A program made the position numbers and the translations under genes. The notes under the pieces are model-generated. The model worked only from the letters and a program-made list of their open reading frames with translations, ran no database searches and was not told the origin of the DNA. Below are positions 7,319-13,534 of a stretch of 13,534 bases of DNA, in pieces. The first letter of the stretch is position 1. Each line of letters begins with the position of its first letter. Origin of the DNA: Desulfuromonadales bacterium (GTDB lineage Bacteria; Desulfobacterota; Desulfuromonadia; Desulfuromonadales; BM103); NCBI GenBank assembly GCA_030640215.1, contig DAOWJU010000168.1, forward strand, positions 1-13,534, in the 5' to 3' direction.

Positions 7319-7684
7319 CTAAGTTGTTTCCTGCGTATCACCCTGCACCGGGATCTCTTCGGCATCGCACCAGAGGCCATCCAGATCGTAAAAGAGCCGG
7401 ACCGGCTCGTGAAAAACGTGGACCATGACATCGCCGTAGTCAATCAGCACCCAGCGACCTTCGCTGATTCCCTCCATGCCGATCGGCATGGTGTCGTACT
7501 CTTTTTTCAAGCCAAGGTGAACAGATTCGGCTGCGGCTTTGACCTGGCGGTCGGAGCTGCCTGAGGCGAGTATGATGAAATCTGTTAATGACGAAATCTT
7601 GCGAACGTCTAGAATGCGGACGTTAAAGGCTTTTTTGTCGAGGGCCAGGTCGGCGCATTTTTGCGCCCGTTCTTTTGATTGCAA
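7319..7684 (-). CDS. rsfS: Ribosome silencing factor RsfS (Iojap family)
   Basis: A 121-residue Iojap-family protein. RsfS binds L14 on the 50S subunit and blocks joining of the 30S subunit, lowering translation when nutrients are short. Visible family features are the ALDKKAFNVRILDVRKISSLTDFIILASG region (about 14-42), the SSDRQVKA motif just after it, and GRWVLIDYGDVMVHVFHEPVRLFYDLDGLW (about 76-105). No ATG lies at a suitable place. The best start is TTG at 7682-7684, with GGGAG eight bases upstream. An in-frame ATT two codons earlier is too close to that site. It starts 14 bases after the nadD stop and ends 8 bases before rlmH. The product is secure; the exact start is less so. Confidence 0.95.
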   Translation of the reverse strand: MQSKERAQKCADLALDKKAFNVRILDVRKISSLTDFIILASGSSDRQVKAAAESVHLGLKKEYDTMPIGMEGISEGRWVLIDYGDVMVHVFHEPVRLFYDLDGLWCDAEEIPVQGDTQETT

Positions 7685-7698
7685 GTCAATGACTCCCT

Positions 7699-8373
7699 TT
7701 AGTTGTTTTTTGACAGAGGCGCATGAGTTGTTTTTTGGTAAAGACCATGTTCTTTAATGTAGCCGGCAACGGCAGGAGCGACCAGATGACAGATTGATTG
7801 TCCGTTGCCCAGCATGCTCCGAATCTTGGTTGAGGAAATATCCAGGGAAGTTTCCTTTAGAAAAATCAAGTTATTGCCTGATTTGTGTTGAATCTTTTCT
7901 GCCTCTTTATCGTAGCAGAAGTCCTTACGGACCGCAACGGGCAGGGGCCCTAACGGGTCATCCATCAGCACACCGGGGCGGGTCATCACCACCAGGTGGC
8001 TCAAGCTGAAGAGCCGGGTAAAATCTTTCCAGGAGGCGATGTCACGGTATGAGTCAAGACCGATGATGAAATAGCGCTCTCCGTGTGGATCTTCTTTGCG
8101 CAGAATCTCGAGTGTGTCAACAGAGAAGCTTTTACCGCTACGACGGATTTCAAGATCGGAGGCCTGGAATCTGGGGTAGTCCCGGATTGCCGCTTCGACC
8201 ATCGCGAGTCGATGAGTGAACGAGACCTGCCCGGCGACCTCCTTGTGGGGTGGCTCGGCTGCCGGGACAAAAAGCAGCCTGTCGAGCTTACACGCCTGCA
8301 GCACTTCTTCGGCAATGCGCAGATGAGCAAGGTGAATCGGGTTGAATGTGCCGCCGAGGATGCCTGTTTTCAT
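7699..8373 (-). CDS. nadD: Nicotinate-mononucleotide adenylyltransferase
   Basis: Transfers AMP from ATP to nicotinate mononucleotide, giving deamido-NAD, the penultimate step of NAD synthesis. The product is 224 residues, within the family range. The nucleotidyltransferase signature GGTFNPIHLAH is at 7-17, PPHK at 41-44, a GLDSYRDIASWKD stretch at 105-117, and the second nucleotide-binding motif ISSTKIR at 179-185. The C-terminus has a polar tail of about 12 residues. Start ATG is at 8371-8373, with only a weak GAG upstream. It follows proA after 55 bases and precedes rsfS by 14, a placement seen in many bacteria and consistent with one operon. Confidence 0.97.
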   Translation of the reverse strand: MKTGILGGTFNPIHLAHLRIAEEVLQACKLDRLLFVPAAEPPHKEVAGQVSFTHRLAMVEAAIRDYPRFQASDLEIRRSGKSFSVDTLEILRKEDPHGERYFIIGLDSYRDIASWKDFTRLFSLSHLVVMTRPGVLMDDPLGPLPVAVRKDFCYDKEAEKIQHKSGNNLIFLKETSLDISSTKIRSMLGNGQSICHLVAPAVAGYIKEHGLYQKTTHAPLSKNN

Positions 8374-8428
8374 AGTCTCGTGTGGTGCGAAAGGTGAAGC
8401 ACAGTGCGCAGCCTCCTCTCGCTTTCCT

Positions 8429-9685
8429 TCACTGCCTTATCTGGCCGTCGCCGAGGACGATAAACTTGCGTGTGGTCAGGTCTTCCAGGCCCATGGGGCC
8501 GAACGAATGTAGTTTGGTGGTGGAAATGCCGATTTCTGCACCGAGCCCGAATTGATTGCCATCGGAAAAACGCGAGGAGGCATTCACCATGACGACGCTG
8601 GAATTGACCTCGCGCAGAAAACGCTGTGAGTTCTGATAGTCGCGGGTGACGATGACTTCGGTATGCAGGGAGCCATATTTGCGAATGTGTTTAATTGCCT
8701 CATCGAGGCTCTCGACAACCTTTACTGCCAGGGTTAAATCAAGATATTCAGCGTGCCAATCCTCTTCTGTTGCCGGCAGGGCCTCGGCCGCAAATTCACG
8801 GGTCGTTTCACAGCCATGCAACTCCACGCCCTGAGCTCGCATGGCCGCAGCAATGCGCGGTACGAAGGTTTCAGCGATGTCCTGGTGAATCAACAAAGTC
8901 TCCATGGCATTGCAGACCCCGGGACGCTGAACCTTGGCATTGATGCAGATCTTTTCCGCTTGCTCGTAGTCAGCGCTGGCATCAACGAAGGTGTGACAGA
9001 CGCCCTTGTAATGTTTGATGACTGGAATTCGCGAATGTTCACTGACGAAGCGGATCAGCCCTTCGCCGCCGCGTGGGATGATCAGGTCGATCTCCTCTTC
9101 CCGTTTGAGGAGTTCGAGAATAGCCGTACGGTCAGTGGTCTCAATGACCTGCAAGGCAGCGGCAGGCAGGCGCATGCGCTCCAGCTCGCTTTTTAGAACC
9201 TTACCGATCGCCAGATTGGAATGGAATGCTTCTTTGCCGCCGCGTAAAATCACCGCATTGCCGCTCTTCAGGCAAAGCCCTGCCGCATCAGCGGTAACAT
9301 TCGGACGAGACTCATAAACGATGCCGATAACGCCCAGCGGTATGCGCATGCGGCCGATCTGCAGATCATTGGGGCGTCGCTGCATACCGGTAATTTCACC
9401 AACCGGGTCCGGTAGCTCGGCAACCTCGCGCAAACCATCGGCCATACCACGGATACGTGGAGCATCGAGTGCCAGACGATCAACCATGGCCGGGGCAAGC
9501 CCGGCTTCGCGGGCGGCGGCCAGATCCTTACCGTTTGCTTCAATCAACTCTTCGGTGTGGTCCAGAAGGCTTTGGGCCATGCGTTGCAGTAACTCGTTTT
9601 TGACAGCGGAAGAGAGACAGGCCATGGTCTGGGATGCAGCCTTGGCATCTTGTGCGACCTTTAACATCTGTTCAGCTACGCTCAT
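8429..9685 (-). CDS. proA: Gamma-glutamyl phosphate reductase
   Basis: Reduces gamma-glutamyl phosphate to glutamate-5-semialdehyde with NADPH, the second step of proline synthesis. A 418-residue aldehyde-dehydrogenase-like enzyme of normal length. The motif [36 protein letters not shown] (about 118-153) is the family nucleotide-binding region. The catalytic cysteine is C258 in [26 protein letters not shown] is at about 203-214. The C-terminal [19 protein letters not shown] stretch is also typical. Start ATG at 9683-9685, with an AAGGAG ribosome site 7 bases upstream. The 67-base gap after proB suggests that the two are cotranscribed, ensuring that the labile acyl phosphate made by ProB is used at once. 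Confidence 0.97.
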   Translation of the reverse strand: MSVAEQMLKVAQDAKAASQTMACLSSAVKNELLQRMAQSLLDHTEELIEANGKDLAAAREAGLAPAMVDRLALDAPRIRGMADGLREVAELPDPVGEITGMQRRPNDLQIGRMRIPLGVIGIVYESRPNVTADAAGLCLKSGNAVILRGGKEAFHSNLAIGKVLKSELERMRLPAAALQVIETTDRTAILELLKREEEIDLIIPRGGEGLIRFVSEHSRIPVIKHYKGVCHTFVDASADYEQAEKICINAKVQRPGVCNAMETLLIHQDIAETFVPRIAAAMRAQGVELHGCETTREFAAEALPATEEDWHAEYLDLTLAVKVVESLDEAIKHIRKYGSLHTEVIVTRDYQNSQRFLREVNSSVVMVNASSRFSDGNQFGLGAEIGISTTKLHSFGPMGLEDLTTRKFIVLGDGQIRQ

Positions 9686-9752
9686 CGTTCAGCTCCTTCA
9701 AGTCTCCGTTGGCCGCAAGGCCTGGTTAGAGAAGTATCGTGCGCTTCCAACG

Positions 9753-10889
9753 TTACTCTTTTTTGGCGTTGATAACCATGTTGTCGCGATGAACAATCTC
9801 GTCGCCGTATTGATAGCCAAGAATTGCTTCGATTTCCGCGGTCTTTTTGCCCATGATGCGCGTCACCTCCGCCGAGGTGTAATTCGTGACCCCTTTGGCA
9901 AATTCATCGCCGTTGAGATCGCAGAGACGGACTGCGTCGCCACGTTCAAAACTACCGTCAATTTGACAGATTCCTGATGGCAAGAGACTTTTGCCACGTT
10001 CGGTCACGGCTTTATGAGCGCCATCGTCAAGAATCAGCTTGCCCTTTGGTTTCTTGGTGAAGGCTATCCAGTGTTTGCGGGCAGCCATCGGGTCACGTGC
10101 GGGCAGAAAATAGGTGCCGAGTTCATGGCCGTCAAAGAGGTTGAGCAGATTGTGCGGTGTGCGGCCATTGATGATTGCCGTGCCAGCACCGTACAGGGTC
10201 GCACGTTTGGCGGCTTTTAGTTTGGTGGTCATGCCGCCGGTGCCGAGGTTCGTTTTTTCGCGGCCAGCCATGGCTTCGATCTCCGGTGTGAGGCGTTCAA
10301 CTTCTGAAATCAGCTTGGCGTCCGGGTTGTGTCGCGGGTCACTGCTGTAGAGCCCATCAACATCGGAGAGGATGACCAATAACTGGGCTTCAACCAGATT
10401 CGTCGTCATGGCTGAGAGATTGTCGTTATCACCGAACCTGATTTCGTCAATCACAACGGTGTCATTTTCGTTGATAATTGGCACAATTCCATATTCAAGC
10501 AGAGTCATCAAAGTGTTGCGCGCATTCAGGTAGCGACGTCGGTTGGCGAGATCGTCGCGCGTCAAGAGGATCTGCGCCGCCTTCAGCTCGTACTGGCGCA
10601 GGGCATCCTTGTAGGCACGCATCAGTCGGCTCTGGCCGATGGCGGCTGCCGCCTGTTTGAGAGGGAGAGGGATATTGTGAGGTTTGCCGACAATCCCCAG
10701 ATCCGCTTTTCCGGCAGCAACGGCTGCCGATGAAACCAGGATGACTTCGTATCCCCGTTGGCGAAGTTTATAGACATCTTCGCAAATAGTTGCAATACGC
10801 TCGAGGTCGAGACCGTCGTTGTCGGAGATGACCCCGCTGCCTATCTTGATGACGACCCGTTTGACATGTGCCAGAAGAATTCTACGCAT
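9753..10889 (-). CDS. proB: Glutamate 5-kinase with C-terminal PUA domain
   Basis: Phosphorylates glutamate at the gamma carboxyl, the first and usually proline-inhibited step of proline synthesis. A 378-residue protein. The amino acid kinase domain (about 8-260) shows VVIKIGSGV at 12-20, NARNTL at about 122-127, INENDTV at 139-145, GDNDNLSA at 153-160, LSDVDGLYSSDPR at 174-186 and LGTGGMTTK at 215-223. A PUA domain follows (about 284-362), ending in the usual ILGY motif. The normally strict SSGA motif reads SSAAVAAG (53-60), an oddity verified codon by codon. Start ATG at 10887-10889 gives the expected N-terminus but has no clear ribosome site. It lies 56 bases after obgE, an arrangement found in many bacteria. 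Confidence 0.96.
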   Translation of the reverse strand: MRRILLAHVKRVVIKIGSGVISDNDGLDLERIATICEDVYKLRQRGYEVILVSSAAVAAGKADLGIVGKPHNIPLPLKQAAAAIGQSRLMRAYKDALRQYELKAAQILLTRDDLANRRRYLNARNTLMTLLEYGIVPIINENDTVVIDEIRFGDNDNLSAMTTNLVEAQLLVILSDVDGLYSSDPRHNPDAKLISEVERLTPEIEAMAGREKTNLGTGGMTTKLKAAKRATLYGAGTAIINGRTPHNLLNLFDGHELGTYFLPARDPMAARKHWIAFTKKPKGKLILDDGAHKAVTERGKSLLPSGICQIDGSFERGDAVRLCDLNGDEFAKGVTNYTSAEVTRIMGKKTAEIEAILGYQYGDEIVHRDNMVINAKKE

Positions 10890-10945
10890 TGTATATGTAC
10901 TTGTCTGCTTATGGAAACTATTGAAAAGACTAAAGAATCTTACCG

Positions 10946-11980
10946 TCAGTCGCCAGGGCTGTCAAGCGTGTCCCCTTGGCGCATGCGATCCAGTTCGCTG
11001 GCGACAGTTGCGACAAGTTCGGGCAGGCCTGCTCTGGTGACAGCCGAGATAGCCAGCGTTCGAAAACCGCGGTCCTCAAAGAGGGGACGAAGCTCAGCGG
11101 TCTGCTCACGGACCTCGGTGATGTCTTGCTTGGTAAAGACCACGAGCATGGGCCGTTCACCCAATTCCTGGTTGTAGCGCTTGAGCTCCTGGTTGATCTT
11201 GTCAAAGTTCTCGGTCGGGTCGCCTTCCTGAAGAGATGAAAGATCGACGAGGTGGAGAAAAAGATCAGTGCGTTCAATGTGTCTTAAGAAACGTGATCCC
11301 AGTCCATGCCCATCGCTGGCACCTTCGATAAGTCCAGGGATGTCGGCCATGACAAAAGAGCGAAAGTCACCATACTTAACCACGCCAAGGTTCGGAATCA
11401 AGGTAGTAAAAGGATAGTCGGCAATTTTCGGTCGAGCTGCAGAGATACAGGAAATCAGCGTCGACTTGCCAGCGTTGGGGAGTCCCACCAGGCCGACATC
11501 AGCAAGCAACTTGAGTTGCAGTCGCAGGGTGCGCTCTTCACCAGGAATCCCCGGTTGGGTGTGGCGGGGCGCCCGGTTGCTGGAAGTAAGAAAACGGGCA
11601 TTGCCGCGTCCACCTTGACCACCTTTGAGCAGAAGAAAACCCTGGTCGGCCTTGGTCAGGTCGGCAAGCAGTTCACCAGTTTCGTCATCATAAACCAGAG
11701 TACCGGGTGGTACTTTGATGGCCAGATCCTCACCACCTTTGCCGTGCTTGTTTTTGCCCAGGCCGGGCATACCGTTCTTGGCTTTGATGTGGTGCTTATA
11801 GCGCAAGTCGAGGAGAGTGGTAATGGACATGTCTACTTCAAGCAGAACATCTCCACCCCGCCCGCCATCGCCGCCGTCCGGGCCGCCAAGCGGCACGAAC
11901 TTCTCGCGTAGGAAGGAGAGGCAGCCGCGCCCACCATCGCCAGCCTTGGCGTTTATTTTGACCTCATCGATAAATTTCAT
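10946..11980 (-). CDS. obgE: Obg family GTPase (ribosome assembly)
   Basis: A GTPase that binds late 50S assembly intermediates and is linked to the ppGpp response. A 344-residue protein with the glycine-rich Obg domain (about 1-158), including GGPDGGDGGRGGDV at 32-45 and KGGQGGRGNARF at 119-130. The G domain follows: G1 GLPNAGKST at 166-174, G2 around T192-T193, G3 DIPG at 213-216, G4 TKQD at 283-286 and G5 SAV at 312-314. G4 has Thr instead of the usual Asn of NKxD. The protein stops soon after the G domain, so it lacks both the acidic tail of E. coli ObgE and the OCT domain of Gram-positive forms. Start ATG at 11978-11980 matches the family; the ribosome site is weak. It lies downstream of a terminator, so it may have its own promoter. 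Confidence 0.96.
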   Translation of the reverse strand: MKFIDEVKINAKAGDGGRGCLSFLREKFVPLGGPDGGDGGRGGDVLLEVDMSITTLLDLRYKHHIKAKNGMPGLGKNKHGKGGEDLAIKVPPGTLVYDDETGELLADLTKADQGFLLLKGGQGGRGNARFLTSSNRAPRHTQPGIPGEERTLRLQLKLLADVGLVGLPNAGKSTLISCISAARPKIADYPFTTLIPNLGVVKYGDFRSFVMADIPGLIEGASDGHGLGSRFLRHIERTDLFLHLVDLSSLQEGDPTENFDKINQELKRYNQELGERPMLVVFTKQDITEVREQTAELRPLFEDRGFRTLAISAVTRAGLPELVATVASELDRMRQGDTLDSPGD

Positions 11981-12018
11981 AGTGATGATTCTGGGTGCAT
12001 GTAAAAAGTAAAATTTAA

Positions 12019-12068
12019 AAAGGGAAAAGTAAGTCCATCAGTTTTATCGTTTTTCTACTTTTCCCTTT
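12019..12068 (-). repeat. Perfect 13-bp AT-rich inverted repeat between rpmA and obgE
   Basis: Arms at 12019-12031 and 12056-12068 are exact reverse complements (AAAGGGAAAAGTA on the left arm of the plus strand) separated by 24 bases. On the minus strand the hairpin is followed by a T-rich tract, so in the transcript it could act as a second, weak terminator or attenuator after the main terminator. Only 4 of 13 pairs are GC and the loop is long, so function is uncertain. It may instead be one of the low-complexity ACTTTTCCC-like intergenic repeats found in related genomes. Confidence 0.6.
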
Positions 12069-12088
12069 CACTTATCAAGTCATAACAT

Positions 12089-12126
12089 AAAAAACCCGAA
12101 GTTCACTAAAGAACCTCGGGCTTTTT
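12089..12126 (-). terminator. Rho-independent terminator after rpmA
   Basis: A stem of 5 plus 4 base pairs with one mismatch (arms 12095-12104 and 12111-12120; CCCGA/TCGGG outside, GTTC/GAAC inside, 6-base loop). Six T residues follow on the minus strand. The mirror T run at 12122-12126 means it could also work in the other direction, but no plus-strand gene needs it. It ends the rplU-rpmA transcript 21 bases past the rpmA stop. Confidence 0.85.
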
Positions 12127-12146
12127 AACTGTTCAGGAGCCTATCC

Positions 12147-12398
12147 TCAGACGTAGACGCTGACTTTCTTGCGATCCTTGCCGAGACGTTCGAACTTGAC
12201 CTTGCCTTCAATCAGGGCAAAGAGAGTGTAGTCTTTGCCGCAGCCGACATTGTTGCCGGGATGAATGGTCGTGCCACGCTGACGAACCAGAATTGATCCG
12301 GCTGTCACCAACTGGCCATCGTAACGTTTGACTCCGAGGCGTTTGCCTATGCTGTCGCGGCCGTTACGTGAACTGCCGCCCGCTTTTTTATGAGCCAT
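12147..12398 (-). CDS. rpmA: 50S ribosomal protein L27
   Basis: An 83-residue L27, a component of the large subunit whose N-terminal tail reaches the peptidyl transferase centre. It begins [16 protein letters not shown], the classic Gram-negative form without the cleaved leader found in Firmicutes. The motif [28 protein letters not shown] (about 35-62) is diagnostic. Start ATG at 12396-12398 has an AAGGAG site 7 bases upstream that overlaps the rplU stop codon. It is separated from rplU by 11 bases, so the two are translated from one message. Confidence 0.98.
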   Translation of the reverse strand: MAHKKAGGSSRNGRDSIGKRLGVKRYDGQLVTAGSILVRQRGTTIHPGNNVGCGKDYTLFALIEGKVKFERLGKDRKKVSVYV

Positions 12399-12409
12399 GG
12401 TTCTACTCC

Positions 12410-12718
12410 TTAAGCTTCAATATTCGTTATCTTGAGACGAGTGAGGGGCTGACGGTGGCCGTACTTCTTGCGATAGTTCTTACGACGCTTCGATTTGAAG
12501 ACCAGGATTTTTTTGTCTTTACCCTGCTCGACGATCTGCGCTGTTACTTTCGCATTAGGTAAGAGAGGTGTTCCGATTTTAACCTCTTCTCCGCCAACCA
12601 TGAGGACTTCGTTCAGTTCGATGGAATCGCCCACCGCACCATCAAGTTTTTCGACCTTAAGAAGGTCGCCTGCGGAAACTTTATACTGCTTTCCTCCGGT
12701 TTTAATGACCGCGTACAT
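12410..12718 (-). CDS. rplU: 50S ribosomal protein L21
   Basis: A 102-residue L21, a large-subunit protein that binds 23S rRNA. It begins [18 protein letters not shown], and the basic C-terminal region [28 protein letters not shown] (about 70-97) is diagnostic. Start ATG at 12716-12718 has a GAGGTG ribosome site upstream. A good promoter and a leader of about 55-60 bases lie in front of it, so it is the first gene of an rplU-rpmA operon that ends at the strong terminator downstream of rpmA. Confidence 0.98.
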   Translation of the reverse strand: MYAVIKTGGKQYKVSAGDLLKVEKLDGAVGDSIELNEVLMVGGEEVKIGTPLLPNAKVTAQIVEQGKDKKILVFKSKRRKNYRKKYGHRQPLTRLKITNIEA

Positions 12719-12750
12719 AGCCTGTTCACCTCGCTTTCGTGCCTTTGATT

Positions 12751-12765
12751 ACGGACTTGGTCCGT
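12751..12765 (-). promoter_or_regulatory. Small hairpin in the rplU leader
   Basis: A perfect 6-bp inverted repeat (ACGGAC and GTCCGT, 3-base loop) lies in the predicted untranslated leader between the promoter and the L21 start. Ribosomal protein operons are often self-regulated by such structures, but this one is small and matches no leader motif that I recognise. Confidence 0.3.
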
Positions 12766-12778
12766 TCAGGAACTGGTA

Positions 12779-12808
12779 CTTATACTTTTGTCAGTACTGG
12801 CATGTCAA
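12779..12808 (-). promoter_or_regulatory. Sigma70-type promoter of rplU-rpmA
   Basis: On the minus strand a perfect -35 hexamer TTGACA (12803-12808) and a -10 hexamer TATAAG (12779-12784, 5 of 6 matches) are separated by 18 bases. It sits in the gap between the RNase G stop and rplU, exactly where the ribosomal protein operon needs a start. This is the best promoter in the window. Confidence 0.8.
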
Positions 12809-12833
12809 GAGAAAACCATGAACTCAAGCGAAA

Positions 12834-13534
12834 TCAACCGACAATGATCTCGAACTGTTCGAGATGAAAATTCTGACGTGCTGTAATCGTGATCTGCTTT
12901 TCGAATTTTTTCTCCAGTTCCTCGATGCCATGACGCTCGTCATCGTAGAGGAGAGAAGCAATGTCCGGATGAACCAGCAGGGTCATTCGGTAGCCAGGCG
13001 CCGGTCCCATCTCGCGTTGGAGCTCGCGGAAGATTTCGTAAACAGTGGTCGCACGGCTTTTCACATAACCCTTGCCGTCGCAGTAGGGGCAGGCTTCGCA
13101 TAGGGTTCGACCGATACTCTCACGGACTCGCTTACGGGTCATCTCCACCAGGCCAAGTTCCGAGATCTTGAGAATGTTGGTTTTTGATTTATCGTTTTTG
13201 AGAGCCTCTTCGAGAGAACCATGGACTTGCTCGCGATGAGCCTCTTTTTCCATGTCAATGAAATCAATAATGATCAGACCACCGATATTGCGCAGGCGTA
13301 ACTGGAAAGCAGTCTCTTTGACGGCCTCAAGGTTAGTTTTGAGAATGGTATCTTCCAGGTTGTGCTTGCCGACAAAACGGCCAGTATTGACATCGACGGC
13401 TGTCAGCGCCTCGGTTTGTTCAATAACGATGTAACCGCCACTCTTCAACCACACTTTGCGGCCTAAGGCGCGGGCGATTTCGACTTCGAGACCGAATGTA
13501 TCGAAAATCGGTTCTTTGCCGTTATACTGCTCGA
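12834..13534 (-). CDS. rng: Ribonuclease E/G family endonuclease, C-terminal part (runs off right edge)
   Basis: The last 232 codons of an RNase G/E, a single-strand endonuclease that matures rRNA and degrades mRNA. The first full codon is at 13532 and the frame is open to the edge. The catalytic-domain motif TAVDVNTGRFVG includes Asp 47 (of the visible part) and GLIIIDFIDM includes Asp 90, matching the two magnesium-binding aspartates of the family. The zinc-link CPYCDGKG has C148 and C151, with an extra C145 before it. The protein ends about 80 residues after the zinc link with no long disordered scaffold tail, which points to RNase G or a short RNase E rather than the degradosome-forming long E type. 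It lies upstream of rplU, 115 bases before its start. The N-terminal S1 domain lies outside the window. Confidence 0.94.
   Translation of the reverse strand, partial: EQYNGKEPIFDTFGLEVEIARALGRKVWLKSGGYIVIEQTEALTAVDVNTGRFVGKHNLEDTILKTNLEAVKETAFQLRLRNIGGLIIIDFIDMEKEAHREQVHGSLEEALKNDKSKTNILKISELGLVEMTRKRVRESIGRTLCEACPYCDGKGYVKSRATTVYEIFRELQREMGPAPGYRMTLLVHPDIASLLYDDERHGIEELEKKFEKQITITARQNFHLEQFEIIVG

Noticed and set aside
9321..9977. Long plus-strand open frame of 218 codons opposite proA and proB
   Set aside because: It lies antisense across two secure genes, shows no recognisable family and has arginine/serine-rich shadow composition.
10850..10880. Possible sigma54 promoter around TGGCAC near the proB start
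   Set aside because: The matching -12 TTGC element is missing at the correct spacing, and the site lies inside the proB coding region.
11306..11911. Plus-strand open frame of 201 codons opposite obgE
   Set aside because: It is the antisense shadow of the Obg gene, with no family features and no ribosome site.
1..13534. tRNA or rRNA genes, CRISPR arrays, insertion sequences, phage or integrase genes
   Set aside because: No tRNA cloverleaf, no regularly spaced repeats and no transposase or recombinase motif were seen; nearly all the sequence is accounted for by core genes.

Overview
The window is a continuous run of housekeeping genes, all on the minus strand, at high coding density. Both ends are cut inside genes: the N-terminal part of ileS at the left edge and the C-terminal part of an RNase E/G gene at the right edge. 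No plus-strand gene, RNA gene, mobile element, integrase, CRISPR array or phage remnant was found. The base composition looks even and moderate in GC, and no gene looks foreign. The organism is most likely a deltaproteobacterium of the Desulfuromonadales/Geobacter type. That is inferred from the remembered gene order (RNase G, L21, L27, Obg, ProB, ProA, NadD, RsfS, RlmH, DksA-like, TPR protein, GpmI, ComF) and from the cysteine-rich PAS kinase; no search was run.

In transcription order (right to left): an RNase G-type gene (12834-13534, partial); a good sigma70-type promoter (12779-12808) and short leader driving rplU-rpmA (L21, L27); a rho-independent terminator (12089-12126) and a second AT-rich 13-bp inverted repeat (12019-12068); obgE; proB and proA (first two steps of proline synthesis); nadD (NAD synthesis); rsfS and rlmH (ribosome silencing and 23S rRNA methylation). 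After a 138-bp gap come a short dksA-like gene, a LapA-LapB-like membrane TPR protein, gpmI (joined to the TPR gene by an ATGA overlap) and comF. After a 92-bp gap with a candidate promoter comes a soluble PAS-PAS sensor histidine kinase, then a 145-bp gap and ileS.

Functionally, the right half brings together ribosome components, assembly factors and control (L21, L27, Obg, RsfS, RlmH, probably RNase G and the DksA-like protein) with proline and NAD synthesis. The left half holds envelope regulation (LapB-like), glycolysis (GpmI), DNA uptake or an unknown role (ComF) and an orphan kinase.

No undescribed biological system was found; this is essentially a core-genome block. The observations most worth a second look are the two cysteine-bearing PAS domains of the kinase, the LapA-LapB fusion, single substitutions in conserved motifs of ProB and Obg, the two hairpins between rpmA and obgE, and short repeats in the intergenic gaps around comF and the kinase. 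No gap without a gene exceeds 150 bases.
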